The notes: generated by a model not told the origin, from the letters alone. A DNA stretch of 64,000 nucleotides from Flavobacterium collinsii (GCF_902804485.1 NZ_CADCST010000107.1:1-64000), one strand, 5' to 3'. Counted from the first letter of the stretch, positions 1 through 9,156 are shown. Made by a program: numbers and translations.

Positions 1-466
1 ATGCTATAATAATTCGAAATGTGATAAGAAGTTATTCTCTTAATCAGGCAAAAACAGGTGTAAATACGTAATGCTGAATTAGGTTTAAATAATACATTTG
101 ACAAGTTAACCCATCTTCTACAAGGTTTTAATGATAGCGCAATATCTTGGAAAACTTATTATTTATTATAAGCGACTATGCAAATTTATTATTCATCAAA
201 TAATGATTTAATAAACTTACAAAATTTTTCACTAATGTGGTTTTCCGTAAAGAATAAATAATATAATAATTGATATTTGATTAATATTTTTTATTACGTA
301 ACAATTTATGACAAATTTTTTGACATTATGACACAACAATGCTATATATCGATGATTTTTGCATTTAAAGGAAAATACTGACTTAACGAATAAACTGGAA
401 TTGATTTTGATAAAAACTTACGGTGCTACATTTTAAGTATTAACTATTAAAAAAACTAAATAATAT
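1..466. other. AT-rich leader region without a recognisable gene
   Basis: No open frame of convincing length is present on either strand. The stretch is very AT-rich and precedes the seven-gene GTPase operon. A candidate promoter lies at 405-434. I find no copy of the tRNA-Ser 3' end here, so the left boundary of the proposed island is probably outside the window. Confidence 0.5.
405..434 (+). promoter_or_regulatory. Candidate Bacteroidota-type promoter of the GTPase conflict operon
   Basis: A -33-like TTTTG (405-409) is followed after 17 bases by TACATTTT (427-434), one mismatch from TAnnTTTG. The operon ATG follows at 467. A second candidate at 320-348 resembles a proteobacterial sigma-70 promoter (TTGACA, 17 bases, TATATA). 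The sequence alone does not decide between them. Confidence 0.35.
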
Positions 467-1711
467 ATGATACAAGATTACTTGAATTCTAATCTGATTT
501 CAATAGTTGCGGATGATGATTTTAAAAAATTAAAAAAATCAGCAGATGATATAACAAAAAAACTTTTAAAGAGTAAAGCAAAAATACAGTCCTTTACTTT
601 GACTGCAATAAATCCTAATAGTTCTGCTGATAATCCAAATATTGTAGAAGTAAAGGACATTATTATAAAAAATTGGAGTACTTTTTTATCTAATACTAAA
701 GACACACCGTTAACTTTTATAAAAGCGGTTATGCTTGAAGCATTAAGAAATGTTTGTGTTGATATTAATAATTCTTTAGTCATTTGGTTTACAGCTAGGA
801 ATGTAGTGAAGTATTTTTCACTTATTGGAGAAGAGAAGAGAATCATATTCGAATTCCTGTCCAATTTAGGGCACGAAATCGATCGTAAAGCAAATACAGA
901 GTGGGCATTGTCAGACGAGAAAATGTTAATTGAAAAGGTTTTTAACTTAAAAGAGATTTCTAAGTATTTACTTAATGATGATAATTTAATAAAATATTTG
1001 GAAGATGCAGTTGGCCCAACTAATAGTGAAGGTAAATCCAATTTTTCTTCTCCAAATCCACATTTACCTGATGAACCAGAAGAGTGGTCGCACGAATTTC
1101 CCTCAAGAGCAGCGAAAGGAATAAAAAATAGTGTAGATGCTAGTCTTAAAGCAATTGTAACAACTATCAATGAAAATAAAGAAGTTGTCCAAAATGCATT
1201 AAATGAAATAGATCAAATTAAAAAAAATAGTTACAATCGAGACAAAGCGGCAGAAATTAAATCTGAACTTTTATGGTGGAAAGAAGCATCGTATTCAAAA
1301 TCAGCTAATTTAAGTTACGATGAAATAGATCAAAATATTTTAAGCGTGGTATTAGCTTATGATTTCTCTGCTTTTATTCCTGCTATATATCCGCAGGCAG
1401 TTGATTATTTCCTCAAAGGAACTTATAAAGCCCTCAAAGACAGTAGTGATGAAGTGCTGACCATTGAAAATTTTATTTTGGGAATTTTAAAACATTCTGA
1501 GCAGTTAAAAGCAATATTTGAAGAAGGAATTATTGCTGGAAATGAATGCTGTTTATTAAGTTTCTGTAATAGCTTGTATAGGAATCAGAAAGATATATCG
1601 CAATTTGAAGCTAATGTTGGAATACCTTTAAGTACCAAGATTTCTAGAGATGAGTTTTTAAATTGGTTTTTTCATGATTTTCAATCAGAAAAAATTCTGA
1701 ATATTAAGTAG
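467..1711 (+). CDS. GASH-domain protein of a GAP1/double-GTPase conflict system
   Basis: This is the first gene of a seven-gene operon. The 414-residue protein has no signal peptide or membrane segment. Residues about 245-410 resemble the GTPase-associated system helical (GASH) domain: the block ELLWWKEASYSKSANLSYDE, then a helix ending in AYDFSAFIPAIYP and a QAVDYFLKGTY helix, follows the pattern I know for that family. Residues 1-180 are helical and unrecognised. Residues about 180-215 are a low-complexity, proline- and serine-rich linker. GASH proteins are known from genomic association with DO-GTPase1/2 and GAP1 proteins; a biochemical role is unknown to me, and an adaptor or scaffold role is an inference. 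The start is ATG 467, and the stop lies one base before the next ATG, which implies co-translation. Confidence 0.72.
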   Translation: MIQDYLNSNLISIVADDDFKKLKKSADDITKKLLKSKAKIQSFTLTAINPNSSADNPNIVEVKDIIIKNWSTFLSNTKDTPLTFIKAVMLEALRNVCVDINNSLVIWFTARNVVKYFSLIGEEKRIIFEFLSNLGHEIDRKANTEWALSDEKMLIEKVFNLKEISKYLLNDDNLIKYLEDAVGPTNSEGKSNFSSPNPHLPDEPEEWSHEFPSRAAKGIKNSVDASLKAIVTTINENKEVVQNALNEIDQIKKNSYNRDKAAEIKSELLWWKEASYSKSANLSYDEIDQNILSVVLAYDFSAFIPAIYPQAVDYFLKGTYKALKDSSDEVLTIENFILGILKHSEQLKAIFEEGIIAGNECCLLSFCNSLYRNQKDISQFEANVGIPLSTKISRDEFLNWFFHDFQSEKILNIK

Positions 1712-1712
1712 T

Positions 1713-2675
1713 ATGGGAGGAAAATGTTCAAATCCAGAATGTGCTGCTCCAATTAACTGTCACGAAGGAAAAGAAAATCACACAGAGTGCGAATTCTGGA
1801 CCAATACTAAATCACAGCAGCCCAAAAGTAGTTCGAGTTCCAAGAAAGATAAAAAAAATAATTTGCCATGGACCGGAGAAGCTTTAACTTTTAATGAATT
1901 GATTAATGTAACTTTTCGTAATCCAGCACTAATAATAGGTGTGGTCGGTAGAGCAGATGCTGGAAAAACAACCTATTTAGCTATGCTTTTTACATTACTT
2001 CTAAGGGGAGTTAAGCTTCAAGATTTTGATTTTTGTGGTACGAAAACTATTAAGGCATGGGATGAGTTTTATCATAAATTAAAAGTGCAGAAACAAAGCG
2101 TCGCATTTCCTGATCCTACACCTGCCCAATATATAAGATTGATGCATTTAGCACTTCGTAGTAAATCGAAATTGTTAAAAGACATTCTCTTATCAGATGC
2201 ATCTGGTGAGGTTTTCTCTATTTGGGCTCAAAATAGGGAAGATGAAAGAGCAGAAAATGCCAGATGGGTTTATAAACATTCTAATGCATTTATTTTATTT
2301 ATTGACTGCGAAGATCTTATTAATCGAAAAAATCAGGCTAAAACCGAAATTATAGATTTAGCCCAGATGTTGAAGTCAGATTTAAAAAACAGACCATTAA
2401 TTGCCGTCTGGTCAAAAAGTGACAGAAAGGGAGAAGTTCACGTTAGAATAAAGGAAACTTTAGAAGAAGAATTGAAAGAAATTTTTGAGGGCGATTATAC
2501 AGCAATAGATATCAGTAATTTTTCGGAAGATGATCCTGATGTAATGGTTCATCAGAATAATATTGGTGTTATTGACTGGATTCTTTCTGTTCTTTTTTCT
2601 GTTCACAAGACAGAAATTGTACTTGGAAGTGAAATTTCAGATGGAGATGCTTTTTTAAATTATAAAGTAAGTTAA
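1713..2675 (+). CDS. TRAFAC-type GTPase, double-GTPase 2 (DO-GTPase2) type
   Basis: A predicted GTP-binding switch protein of 320 residues. The N-terminus has a Cys/His cluster (C5, C10, C16, H17, H23, C26), probably a small zinc-binding element, followed by a Ser/Lys linker. The G domain carries the P-loop GRADAGKTTY (79-88), a G3-like SDASGE (161-166), and SKSD (234-237) in the position of NKxD after the strand PLIAVW. This combination, next to a second divergent GTPase and a GAP1 protein, fits the DO-GTPase2 family. It abuts the next ORF with no gap (stop 2673-2675, ATG 2676). GTP hydrolysis is inferred from motifs; the Ser in the G4 motif means guanine specificity should be tested. Confidence 0.78.
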   Translation: MGGKCSNPECAAPINCHEGKENHTECEFWTNTKSQQPKSSSSSKKDKKNNLPWTGEALTFNELINVTFRNPALIIGVVGRADAGKTTYLAMLFTLLLRGVKLQDFDFCGTKTIKAWDEFYHKLKVQKQSVAFPDPTPAQYIRLMHLALRSKSKLLKDILLSDASGEVFSIWAQNREDERAENARWVYKHSNAFILFIDCEDLINRKNQAKTEIIDLAQMLKSDLKNRPLIAVWSKSDRKGEVHVRIKETLEEELKEIFEGDYTAIDISNFSEDDPDVMVHQNNIGVIDWILSVLFSVHKTEIVLGSEISDGDAFLNYKVS

Positions 2676-3503
2676 ATGAATAAATCAATATTATTAATTG
2701 GCAAGCCACATTCATCTAAAACCGTGTTTTTATCGCAGTTATATTCAAGGCTTCAAAAAAAGAAAAGTAATCTTAAACTTTACAAAGCAGTAGAAGATTT
2801 AACACCAATTTATGCGGCAAGGGAAGCTTTGTCATCTGGCGAGGAACCACAAACGACGCCAGCGGAGGAAAGTGTGAAATTTTATTTACCAATACAATTT
2901 TCAGCAGGTCAGGTGGATTTAAGATGCCCAGAATATGGAGGAGAGCAGGTGCAAAGTATTGTGCAAAATAGGGAAGTTAATAAAGAATGGAAATCTTCAA
3001 TCGAAGATAGTAATAGCTGGGTTCTATTTATAAGGTTAAACAATATCAATAAATCATTAGACTTAAGTGATATTACATATTCTGAAGAACACAAAAAAGG
3101 CGTAGGACGTTCAGAAGCGGTTATTGAAGACAAGATTTCTGATCAAAGTTTTTTTATAGAGCTATTACAAATTTTATTGCATTTTAAAGGACATGATTAT
3201 CATATTCTTAATGAGAAAGTAAAATTAACTGTCGTTCTTACATGTTGGGACGAAATGAATACAACGGACAAACCATATGATATACTGAAAAGTAAGCTAC
3301 CGCTTTTATTAAATTTTGTTGAATCTAATTGGAGTTCCGAACTGCTTAAAATTGTTGGGTTATCGGCGCAGGGTTTTCCTCTTGACACAATTGAAAATAA
3401 GGAAAAATATTTGACGGAAGGCCCAGAACAGTTTGGATACTTGGTACTTTCTGATGGAACCCAATCAAATGATATAACTCAACTTATAGAAGAGGCTTTA
3501 TAA
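2676..3503 (+). CDS. TRAFAC-type GTPase, double-GTPase 1 (DO-GTPase1) type
   Basis: The second GTPase of the pair, 275 residues. The N-terminal strand leads into a P-loop GKPHSSKTVF (9-18). A G3-equivalent lies at CPEYGGEQV (84-92), where PEYGGE replaces DxxG, and TCWDEM (189-194) follows a hydrophobic strand in the NKxD position. These departures from classical G motifs are typical of the DO-GTPase1 group as I know it. The stop codon overlaps the next start (TAATG at 3501-3505), so it is translationally coupled to the GAP1-like gene. Two adjacent divergent GTPases may act as a heterodimer, which is an inference from the family name and context. Confidence 0.75.
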   Translation: MNKSILLIGKPHSSKTVFLSQLYSRLQKKKSNLKLYKAVEDLTPIYAAREALSSGEEPQTTPAEESVKFYLPIQFSAGQVDLRCPEYGGEQVQSIVQNREVNKEWKSSIEDSNSWVLFIRLNNINKSLDLSDITYSEEHKKGVGRSEAVIEDKISDQSFFIELLQILLHFKGHDYHILNEKVKLTVVLTCWDEMNTTDKPYDILKSKLPLLLNFVESNWSSELLKIVGLSAQGFPLDTIENKEKYLTEGPEQFGYLVLSDGTQSNDITQLIEEAL

Positions 3504-6040
3504 TGAAAATTGTAATTCATCAATCAATATGCGGAGAAGTAGATAAAGCCTGGGGGTTGATTAACACAACTCTCCAAGATCTAAATCTGGCCAAAAATAT
3601 TGCCTTTAAAGCAGATCTGCAGGAACAGACTGGAGGAATTGTATGGAATCCCGCTATTCGAGGCTTTTTGGAAGGAGATTTTTTTTTGGTAATGAAAACT
3701 TTTGAAGATATATCTAACGATGTAAGAAGAGGCAGGAAGTTTTCGCATGTCTTAATGATTAGGAAAAGAGATATGCTTGCAATGGATGACTTGACTCCAA
3801 TAATTGATCACCTCCCTGAAAAAATGGACAAGAATCTAACTCTTGAAATTATAGATGTAGAATATAAGAACAAAGAGGTTGTGGATTTAGTGCCTTCAAT
3901 AATAGAAGGAAGATTTAATAAGCTGATCAATGGTTATATACAAATTAAAAATTTTAAAAATACTTTAATATGGATTGGACAGGAGAATTTTCAATTTGCA
4001 GTTATCGAACTTTGGAAACGACTTACAGAGGAGGAAAGAGTAAAGTTTAACTTTGGAATTTCTTTCAATAACGATAATAAGGCAATAGAAGGAATTAGTT
4101 TAATCACTGTGCCGGATAGTGTTCACAGCAAGTTTCTGAGGTCAGATTTTTTCATTATTGGAAAAAACGATAGTCATCATCCGACAGAGTTTCTTGAGAA
4201 GTTGTTAGTCGGTGATTTATCGGTTAAAAAACGAATAGAAAATTTTGAAATAGCCATTGGTTCAGATGTAATTTTAAGAGATGATATTAATTTTATAGCA
4301 AAAGGTCTTGATGCGTTCGAAAACTTAGAAGAAGTTTCAGATCTAAAAAAATTAAATACGCTTTCGCATATTGTTGCAAAATTTGCTCCTTCGGATAGAC
4401 AAGGATCGGATTTTAAACAGAAGTTGCTTCAAAAAATTATAGAATTAGTAGGCGGGAGGAATTTTTCGGAAATTGTTATTTTGAAAAACTTCAGAACAGA
4501 GAGTTATAATGATTCTAAGGAGAAATTATCTGAAACATTGTCTCAATGGTTGCGAAAAAATATTCTATCGATTAAAAGTAGTTCAGAAAATGTTAATTCC
4601 TTTTTTGGAAGTTTAAATTCCGGCAAAATAAATTGGTGGGACCTACTTATTGAAAATGAACTGGAATTATATTTAGGAAAGGTAAATGCTTCGAATTCAG
4701 AAGTGATATTTTTTTTGATCCAATTATCTGCAGATTATTTATCTAGAATAACTAGGTTTATAGACCAATCAAAAGAGGCGGAAATAAGCCTTATCCAACT
4801 GATGCCAAAAAAGCTTTCAGCATCCATAATTGAGGAACTTACGAATTTATCATTAAAAAATGATTGGTTAAGGTTATATGCACACCTTCTAAATTTTAAT
4901 CGAAATATAGAACAGAATTTGACCAAGTTACTGAAATTGGATACTGATATAAATAATTATGAATGCATTGATATCATTATTAAGGGGAAACGAGATAACT
5001 TAATAATCGATTATGCTGTTAAGTCTGGTGAAGGACGTTTAATTAAAATTGCTGGAAAAATCTGCAGAGATTCTCCAAAAGAGTTAAAAAGGTTGGATGT
5101 TTTAAATGATAACTGGCAAAGAATCTGGCTTGAAGCAATAGATAATGGAAATGCGATTTCAAGCGGATTAAAGGAACCATTACTTCAAATCCATAGACTA
5201 TTTGATGGCTTAATTTCTGATATAGAAATTTCCGAGGAGCTAATTTTTAAAATTTCAGAATCAGAATATGGTAATATACTTGATTATCCAAATAAAAATA
5301 AGCTGTGGGGAAAATTTGCTCCGAACGCAAAAATAAATTTTTTGACTAAAACATCCGCAGTCCTTTTGCAGCATCTTAGCTTGAATCCCAATACAATCTT
5401 ACCTGAAGACGATGAGATTATTGATCATATCGGTCAAAAGGGAGTTTGGGATTATTTATTTTACAATCGAAGTAGCATTAAAAGTGTAATTCCTATTTTC
5501 GAGAGGTTTAATCTACATGACACTAATCTTAAAGATTATCTTAACAATTATGCTGGACAAATCACTGCAGTTGAGGCAACCCATTTAGGAAAACTAATTT
5601 TCAGTAAGCGATTTACAGGCTCGGCATACGTAATTAATGATAAGGCTTCGAAACGGAACAATTGGAAATATGCCTTGGCAGAATGCCATTACCTTTTGGA
5701 TTTTATTACTAAGGCGGCGCTTGTCATTTCAGGGACTATATCCTCAGTAAATATTCCAACGGATCAGTGGTGGGAAAGTACTCAAGAATTAATAATTGAA
5801 TTATATCCTAATGGTACTGTATTAACCACAATTTGGAAGAAGGCAGGCGGAAAAGAATCAGATTTGCTCACAAGAGGTACGGCAAATGAAATCTGGAGTG
5901 ATGCCCTTTACAAAATTCGTAGAAGTCATTTTAAGAAGACTACAATGAATAAATTACTTAAAGAGATTGCAAAACAATATGGTGATAATAAGAGATTTAA
6001 AATAATTTATGATCTGCGAAAGAACTACATAAAAACATAA
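3503..6040 (+). CDS. GAP1-like GTPase-associated protein
   Basis: A large cytoplasmic protein of 845 residues. Its first about 130 residues fit the GAP1 N-terminal domain pattern: an opening strand with IHQSICGEVDKAWGLINTTL, then a beta-rich region ending in RKFSHVLMIRKRDM. The remainder is alpha-helical with no enzymatic motif that I recognise, matching the long middle and C-terminal regions of GAP1 proteins. In known gene neighbourhoods GAP1 is the invariant partner of double GTPases, and it is thought to form a platform that senses invasion and links the switch to effectors; that role is prediction from comparative genomics. It overlaps the upstream stop by one base, and the next ORF begins six bases downstream with a GAAAG element before its ATG. 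Confidence 0.72.
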   Translation: MKIVIHQSICGEVDKAWGLINTTLQDLNLAKNIAFKADLQEQTGGIVWNPAIRGFLEGDFFLVMKTFEDISNDVRRGRKFSHVLMIRKRDMLAMDDLTPIIDHLPEKMDKNLTLEIIDVEYKNKEVVDLVPSIIEGRFNKLINGYIQIKNFKNTLIWIGQENFQFAVIELWKRLTEEERVKFNFGISFNNDNKAIEGISLITVPDSVHSKFLRSDFFIIGKNDSHHPTEFLEKLLVGDLSVKKRIENFEIAIGSDVILRDDINFIAKGLDAFENLEEVSDLKKLNTLSHIVAKFAPSDRQGSDFKQKLLQKIIELVGGRNFSEIVILKNFRTESYNDSKEKLSETLSQWLRKNILSIKSSSENVNSFFGSLNSGKINWWDLLIENELELYLGKVNASNSEVIFFLIQLSADYLSRITRFIDQSKEAEISLIQLMPKKLSASIIEELTNLSLKNDWLRLYAHLLNFNRNIEQNLTKLLKLDTDINNYECIDIIIKGKRDNLIIDYAVKSGEGRLIKIAGKICRDSPKELKRLDVLNDNWQRIWLEAIDNGNAISSGLKEPLLQIHRLFDGLISDIEISEELIFKISESEYGNILDYPNKNKLWGKFAPNAKINFLTKTSAVLLQHLSLNPNTILPEDDEIIDHIGQKGVWDYLFYNRSSIKSVIPIFERFNLHDTNLKDYLNNYAGQITAVEATHLGKLIFSKRFTGSAYVINDKASKRNNWKYALAECHYLLDFITKAALVISGTISSVNIPTDQWWESTQELIIELYPNGTVLTTIWKKAGGKESDLLTRGTANEIWSDALYKIRRSHFKKTTMNKLLKEIAKQYGDNKRFKIIYDLRKNYIKT

Positions 6041-6045
6041 GAAAG

Positions 6046-7188
6046 ATGAGTTTAAAAGATTTATACAAGGGGTCTAATATTATTGAAATACTACAAAATT
6101 ATTCTTTATCGGAAAGTACTAAAGTTGGTATAGTTGAAAGGTTTGGTGGAGCAGAAGAATTCTATGATGAGTATCATTTTTGGAGAACTGTTATTGATGA
6201 TCCCGACCTTTTAATAGGTAAGGAAATTACTTTGTCAAAATTCGTGATTTCGAAATGGGTTGCTAGAGTTCCAGGGCTTTATTGGACAAAACATTCTCGA
6301 ACTATGCGCTTACATCAAGAGAATGATATTGCTATTCAAAGCCAGGAATGGATGGAATTTAATCCTCCCGGCAAATCAAGAAAAGTATTAGGAGGAATTG
6401 GTACCTTGTTATTGCCACCGTCAGAAGATGGAAAAGTTTTGATGTCGGTAACATCTTCCCTTAATGCATCATGTGGTATACCAATTTTATTGTATCCTCA
6501 GGTCCTGGATAGTCTAAAGATAAAAGATGGTTCTTCAGTTAGGATTAAAAGAGCCAGATGGCAACCTATGGATATTCAATGGTCAAAACAGTTTGATTCA
6601 ACAAAAGGACTGCCAAGGGGATATTTAATCATAGATAACCCTAAGAAAATTGAGGTTTATAATAACAGTTATCCGGTAGCATATCATCCATTTTCGATTA
6701 TGGAATATGAGCATAAAGATACGCTTTTATATGATTTTGTTTATGTCTCAGCAGATAACAGAGTTGAAAATGTTGATTTGCAAATTGAAAATTTCTTTGA
6801 ATATTATCGCACAAAAGAAGGTAGAAACGGACAGTATTTGCTTAATCCAAATATCGTCAGTCCAATTTTTGAGGCAAGATACATGTCTCCTCAGGAACTT
6901 CAAAGACCTTCTGAGAAAGCGAAGTTAAAGCTGCTTCATGAAAGAGTGAGAGGTGCGTGTTTTAATAATATTGCAATTGACCGTTTAATAAATGAATTGC
7001 CAAAATTCTATCAATCAAGTATATCAATATTTAGTTTAGCAAGATTAATAGGGATAAACCCCTCGATGCTTAGTGAAGACTCAGCATCATCAATGGCATC
7101 ACAATTGATTTCACTATGTATTGAAAAAGAAAAGATCGAACATCTGATTAATAGGATGGCTTTCGATTACCCTCAAATTTTTAATTAA
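6046..7188 (+). CDS. Unrecognised conflict-system component with possible C-terminal effector-associated domain
   Basis: A 380-residue protein lying between the GAP1-like gene and the protease gene. I do not recognise residues 1-295. They look like a mixed alpha/beta globular region with many aromatic residues and no clear catalytic signature. The last about 80 residues form a compact helical segment (from VRGACFNNIAIDRLINELPK to the end). It has a long-short helix rhythm and a closing FDYPQIFN that echoes the end of the EAD1 domain in the next gene (VLMDYPDNPFL). I therefore suggest, tentatively, a death-like effector-associated domain that could pair with the EAD1 of the protease. The gene is six bases from GAP1 and eight from the next ATG, clearly the same operon. 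Confidence 0.5.
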   Translation: MSLKDLYKGSNIIEILQNYSLSESTKVGIVERFGGAEEFYDEYHFWRTVIDDPDLLIGKEITLSKFVISKWVARVPGLYWTKHSRTMRLHQENDIAIQSQEWMEFNPPGKSRKVLGGIGTLLLPPSEDGKVLMSVTSSLNASCGIPILLYPQVLDSLKIKDGSSVRIKRARWQPMDIQWSKQFDSTKGLPRGYLIIDNPKKIEVYNNSYPVAYHPFSIMEYEHKDTLLYDFVYVSADNRVENVDLQIENFFEYYRTKEGRNGQYLLNPNIVSPIFEARYMSPQELQRPSEKAKLKLLHERVRGACFNNIAIDRLINELPKFYQSSISIFSLARLIGINPSMLSEDSASSMASQLISLCIEKEKIEHLINRMAFDYPQIFN

Positions 7189-7196
7189 TATTGTTA

Positions 7197-8237
7197 ATGG
7201 TCTGGAAGAAAAAGATTGCACAATTAAATGATGTGCTAAGTGATTTGGTGCCTTTCAAAGAAAGTATTCCAAGATTTGTTCTCGCAACAGGTTTAAAATT
7301 ACAGCATATCAATACAAGCGGAAGCGCTGCTGATGTGTGGAGTTATGTTATAAGTGAAGCTATTAAACATGAGAAGTTAAATGAATTAGTAAAAGCGGTA
7401 TTAATGGATTATCCTGATAATCCATTTTTAAATTCGGCATTGTCTGATAAAGAAATAGGATACTCATTAAGCCCTGAAGTCAAAATTGACGAATGGCAGG
7501 ATGTTGATCCCAGTACATTGGAGGTACTTACAATGGGGCAAAGAACATTGTTGCCCGTCAATTTTCTAGCTAAAGGGGTCATAAAGAGCAAAAGCGTAGC
7601 TAAAGTCGAAATTAAGATTGCTAGCAATAGGTTTAATGTTGGCACAGGTTTTTTATTTAAAATAGAAAATTTTGATGAGTTATTTTTTATTACAAACTAT
7701 CATGTCATTAGTAATCGTGAAGATATACATAAAGCAAAAATTATTTTCGATTTTGAACTTGATATTTTTGGAAATTCACTTCCGTCAAAAAGTTTTGCGA
7801 TAGACGAAACGGGTCCATGGTATGGTTCTGAAATAAATGAGTTTGATGCAACTATTTTTAAGCTAAAGGATGAAGAAAATCAATTGTCCAATTATGGTTA
7901 TATAGAATTGAAGGAAGTTGATATTTCAAAGAACGATTTTGTTAATATTATTCAGCATCCCGGTGGGGAATTTAAACAAATATCAATTTATCACAATATA
8001 GTCACAAATACAAACGATCGGATTGTACAATATTTAACCGATACGCTGAAAGGTTCTTCCGGATCACCTGTATTCAATTCTGATTGGGATGTAATAGCGC
8101 TACATCATAGCGGTGGAGGAAGTAGACCTGGTGAACCGGCACTTCCTGCAGGTTTTAAATCTAGAAATGAGGGAATCTACATAAATAGAATTGTTGATTT
8201 TGTAAAAAATAAACATATTGAAAAGCGAAATGAATAG
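7197..8237 (+). CDS. EAD1 - trypsin-like serine protease fusion
   Basis: A two-domain effector candidate. Residues about 5-82 match effector-associated domain 1 (EAD1): a helical domain with SAADVWSYVISEAIKHEKLN and closing DYPDNPFL. Residues about 120-340 form a chymotrypsin-fold peptidase with GTGF before the first conserved strand, H169 in TNYHVIS, D217 in EFDATIF, and S288 in KGSSGSPVF; the triad is complete. There is no signal peptide, so it acts inside the cell. EAD domains are proposed homotypic adaptors that bring effectors to the sensor complex. I chose ATG 7197; an in-frame TTG at 7191 would add two residues. The downstream nuclease start overlaps this gene by eight bases, so the protease and nuclease are made together. 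Confidence 0.85.
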   Translation: MVWKKKIAQLNDVLSDLVPFKESIPRFVLATGLKLQHINTSGSAADVWSYVISEAIKHEKLNELVKAVLMDYPDNPFLNSALSDKEIGYSLSPEVKIDEWQDVDPSTLEVLTMGQRTLLPVNFLAKGVIKSKSVAKVEIKIASNRFNVGTGFLFKIENFDELFFITNYHVISNREDIHKAKIIFDFELDIFGNSLPSKSFAIDETGPWYGSEINEFDATIFKLKDEENQLSNYGYIELKEVDISKNDFVNIIQHPGGEFKQISIYHNIVTNTNDRIVQYLTDTLKGSSGSPVFNSDWDVIALHHSGGGSRPGEPALPAGFKSRNEGIYINRIVDFVKNKHIEKRNE

Positions 8238-9156
8238 TAAAATGTTGTTTAAGGGATATTTGGAGCAATTCATTTTTGGTCATGAAGTATCTCTGCCCAA
8301 GCTAAATCTTCAGCAGTCTAGAGATTTGGTTTTGGATGTGGAAGGAAATCAGGTCATTAAATATATTAACTATAGTTTGCAATTGTCGAAATCTCATAGA
8401 TTTCCATTTTATACAGCAACTAATATTGATGGATTAATGTTTAAAAAGATACCAAGGAGGGATTATTGGCGTAAAGACCCAAGATTGCCTAAAGAATCAC
8501 AGTGGGGAAAGGATCTTTATATGGCAGCTAACAGTAATTTTGACAGAGGCCATATGACCAAAAGGGAAGATGTTCAATGGGGAGAAACAATTGGAATTGC
8601 ATTAAATGCTGCTGATTCAACGTTCTTTTATTCCAATGCGGTACCACAACATAAAAATTTGAATAGAACTATTTGGAGAAGTTTGGAAGATTATATTCTC
8701 CATACTGAAGCTAAACAAAATCAACTTCGAATTTGTGTATTTACTGGTCCGGTATTATTAACATCCAATCCTACATTTATTACTTCAATTAATAATGAAG
8801 ATATAAAAATTCCATTTTTATTCTGGAAGGTTGTTGTATTTCAAAAAGAAGATGGTAATCTTTATCGCGTAGGATTTATGATGAGTCAAAATAAATTATT
8901 GATTGATGATAACATAATTGAAGAATTGGAGTCCGAGGATCAGCGATTTATGCAGTTTAAAGATGCAGATACTTATCAAGTCAATATTGCTCTGATTGAA
9001 GAAATTACTGGCTTGGAATTACCATATGCAATTGACTCATACGTAGATAATAGAACTGTCAAGTTAATTTTAAATGAAATTGATATTGATCCTGATTTAG
9101 AAAACGATTCTATAGAATATGAAATAGGGTTTAGCATTAAAAATATTATATTATAG
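8230..9156 (+). CDS. DNA/RNA non-specific endonuclease (NucA/NUC1, DRGH type)
   Basis: A predicted intracellular beta-beta-alpha-metal nuclease of 308 residues, the last gene of the operon. The catalytic block NFDRGHMTKREDVQWG contains DRGH (105-108, general base H108). The downstream SNAVPQHKNLNRTIWRSLE supplies the expected metal-ligand Asn (N145) and the WxxLE helix. Most NUC1-type enzymes are secreted or periplasmic; this one lacks a signal peptide, which fits self-directed or anti-phage activity inside the cell. ATG 8230 overlaps the protease stop; an upstream in-frame TTG (8218) would add four residues. Control by the neighbouring protease, for example cleavage of an inhibitory segment, is a hypothesis from gene order only. 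Residues about 225-308 after the nuclease core are unassigned. Confidence 0.85.
   Translation: MNSKMLFKGYLEQFIFGHEVSLPKLNLQQSRDLVLDVEGNQVIKYINYSLQLSKSHRFPFYTATNIDGLMFKKIPRRDYWRKDPRLPKESQWGKDLYMAANSNFDRGHMTKREDVQWGETIGIALNAADSTFFYSNAVPQHKNLNRTIWRSLEDYILHTEAKQNQLRICVFTGPVLLTSNPTFITSINNEDIKIPFLFWKVVVFQKEDGNLYRVGFMMSQNKLLIDDNIIEELESEDQRFMQFKDADTYQVNIALIEEITGLELPYAIDSYVDNRTVKLILNEIDIDPDLENDSIEYEIGFSIKNIIL

Noticed and set aside
320..348. TTGACA, 17 bases, TATATA resembling a proteobacterial promoter
   Set aside because: The region is extremely AT-rich and genes elsewhere in the window use TAnnTTTG boxes; it is kept only as an alternative to 405-434.
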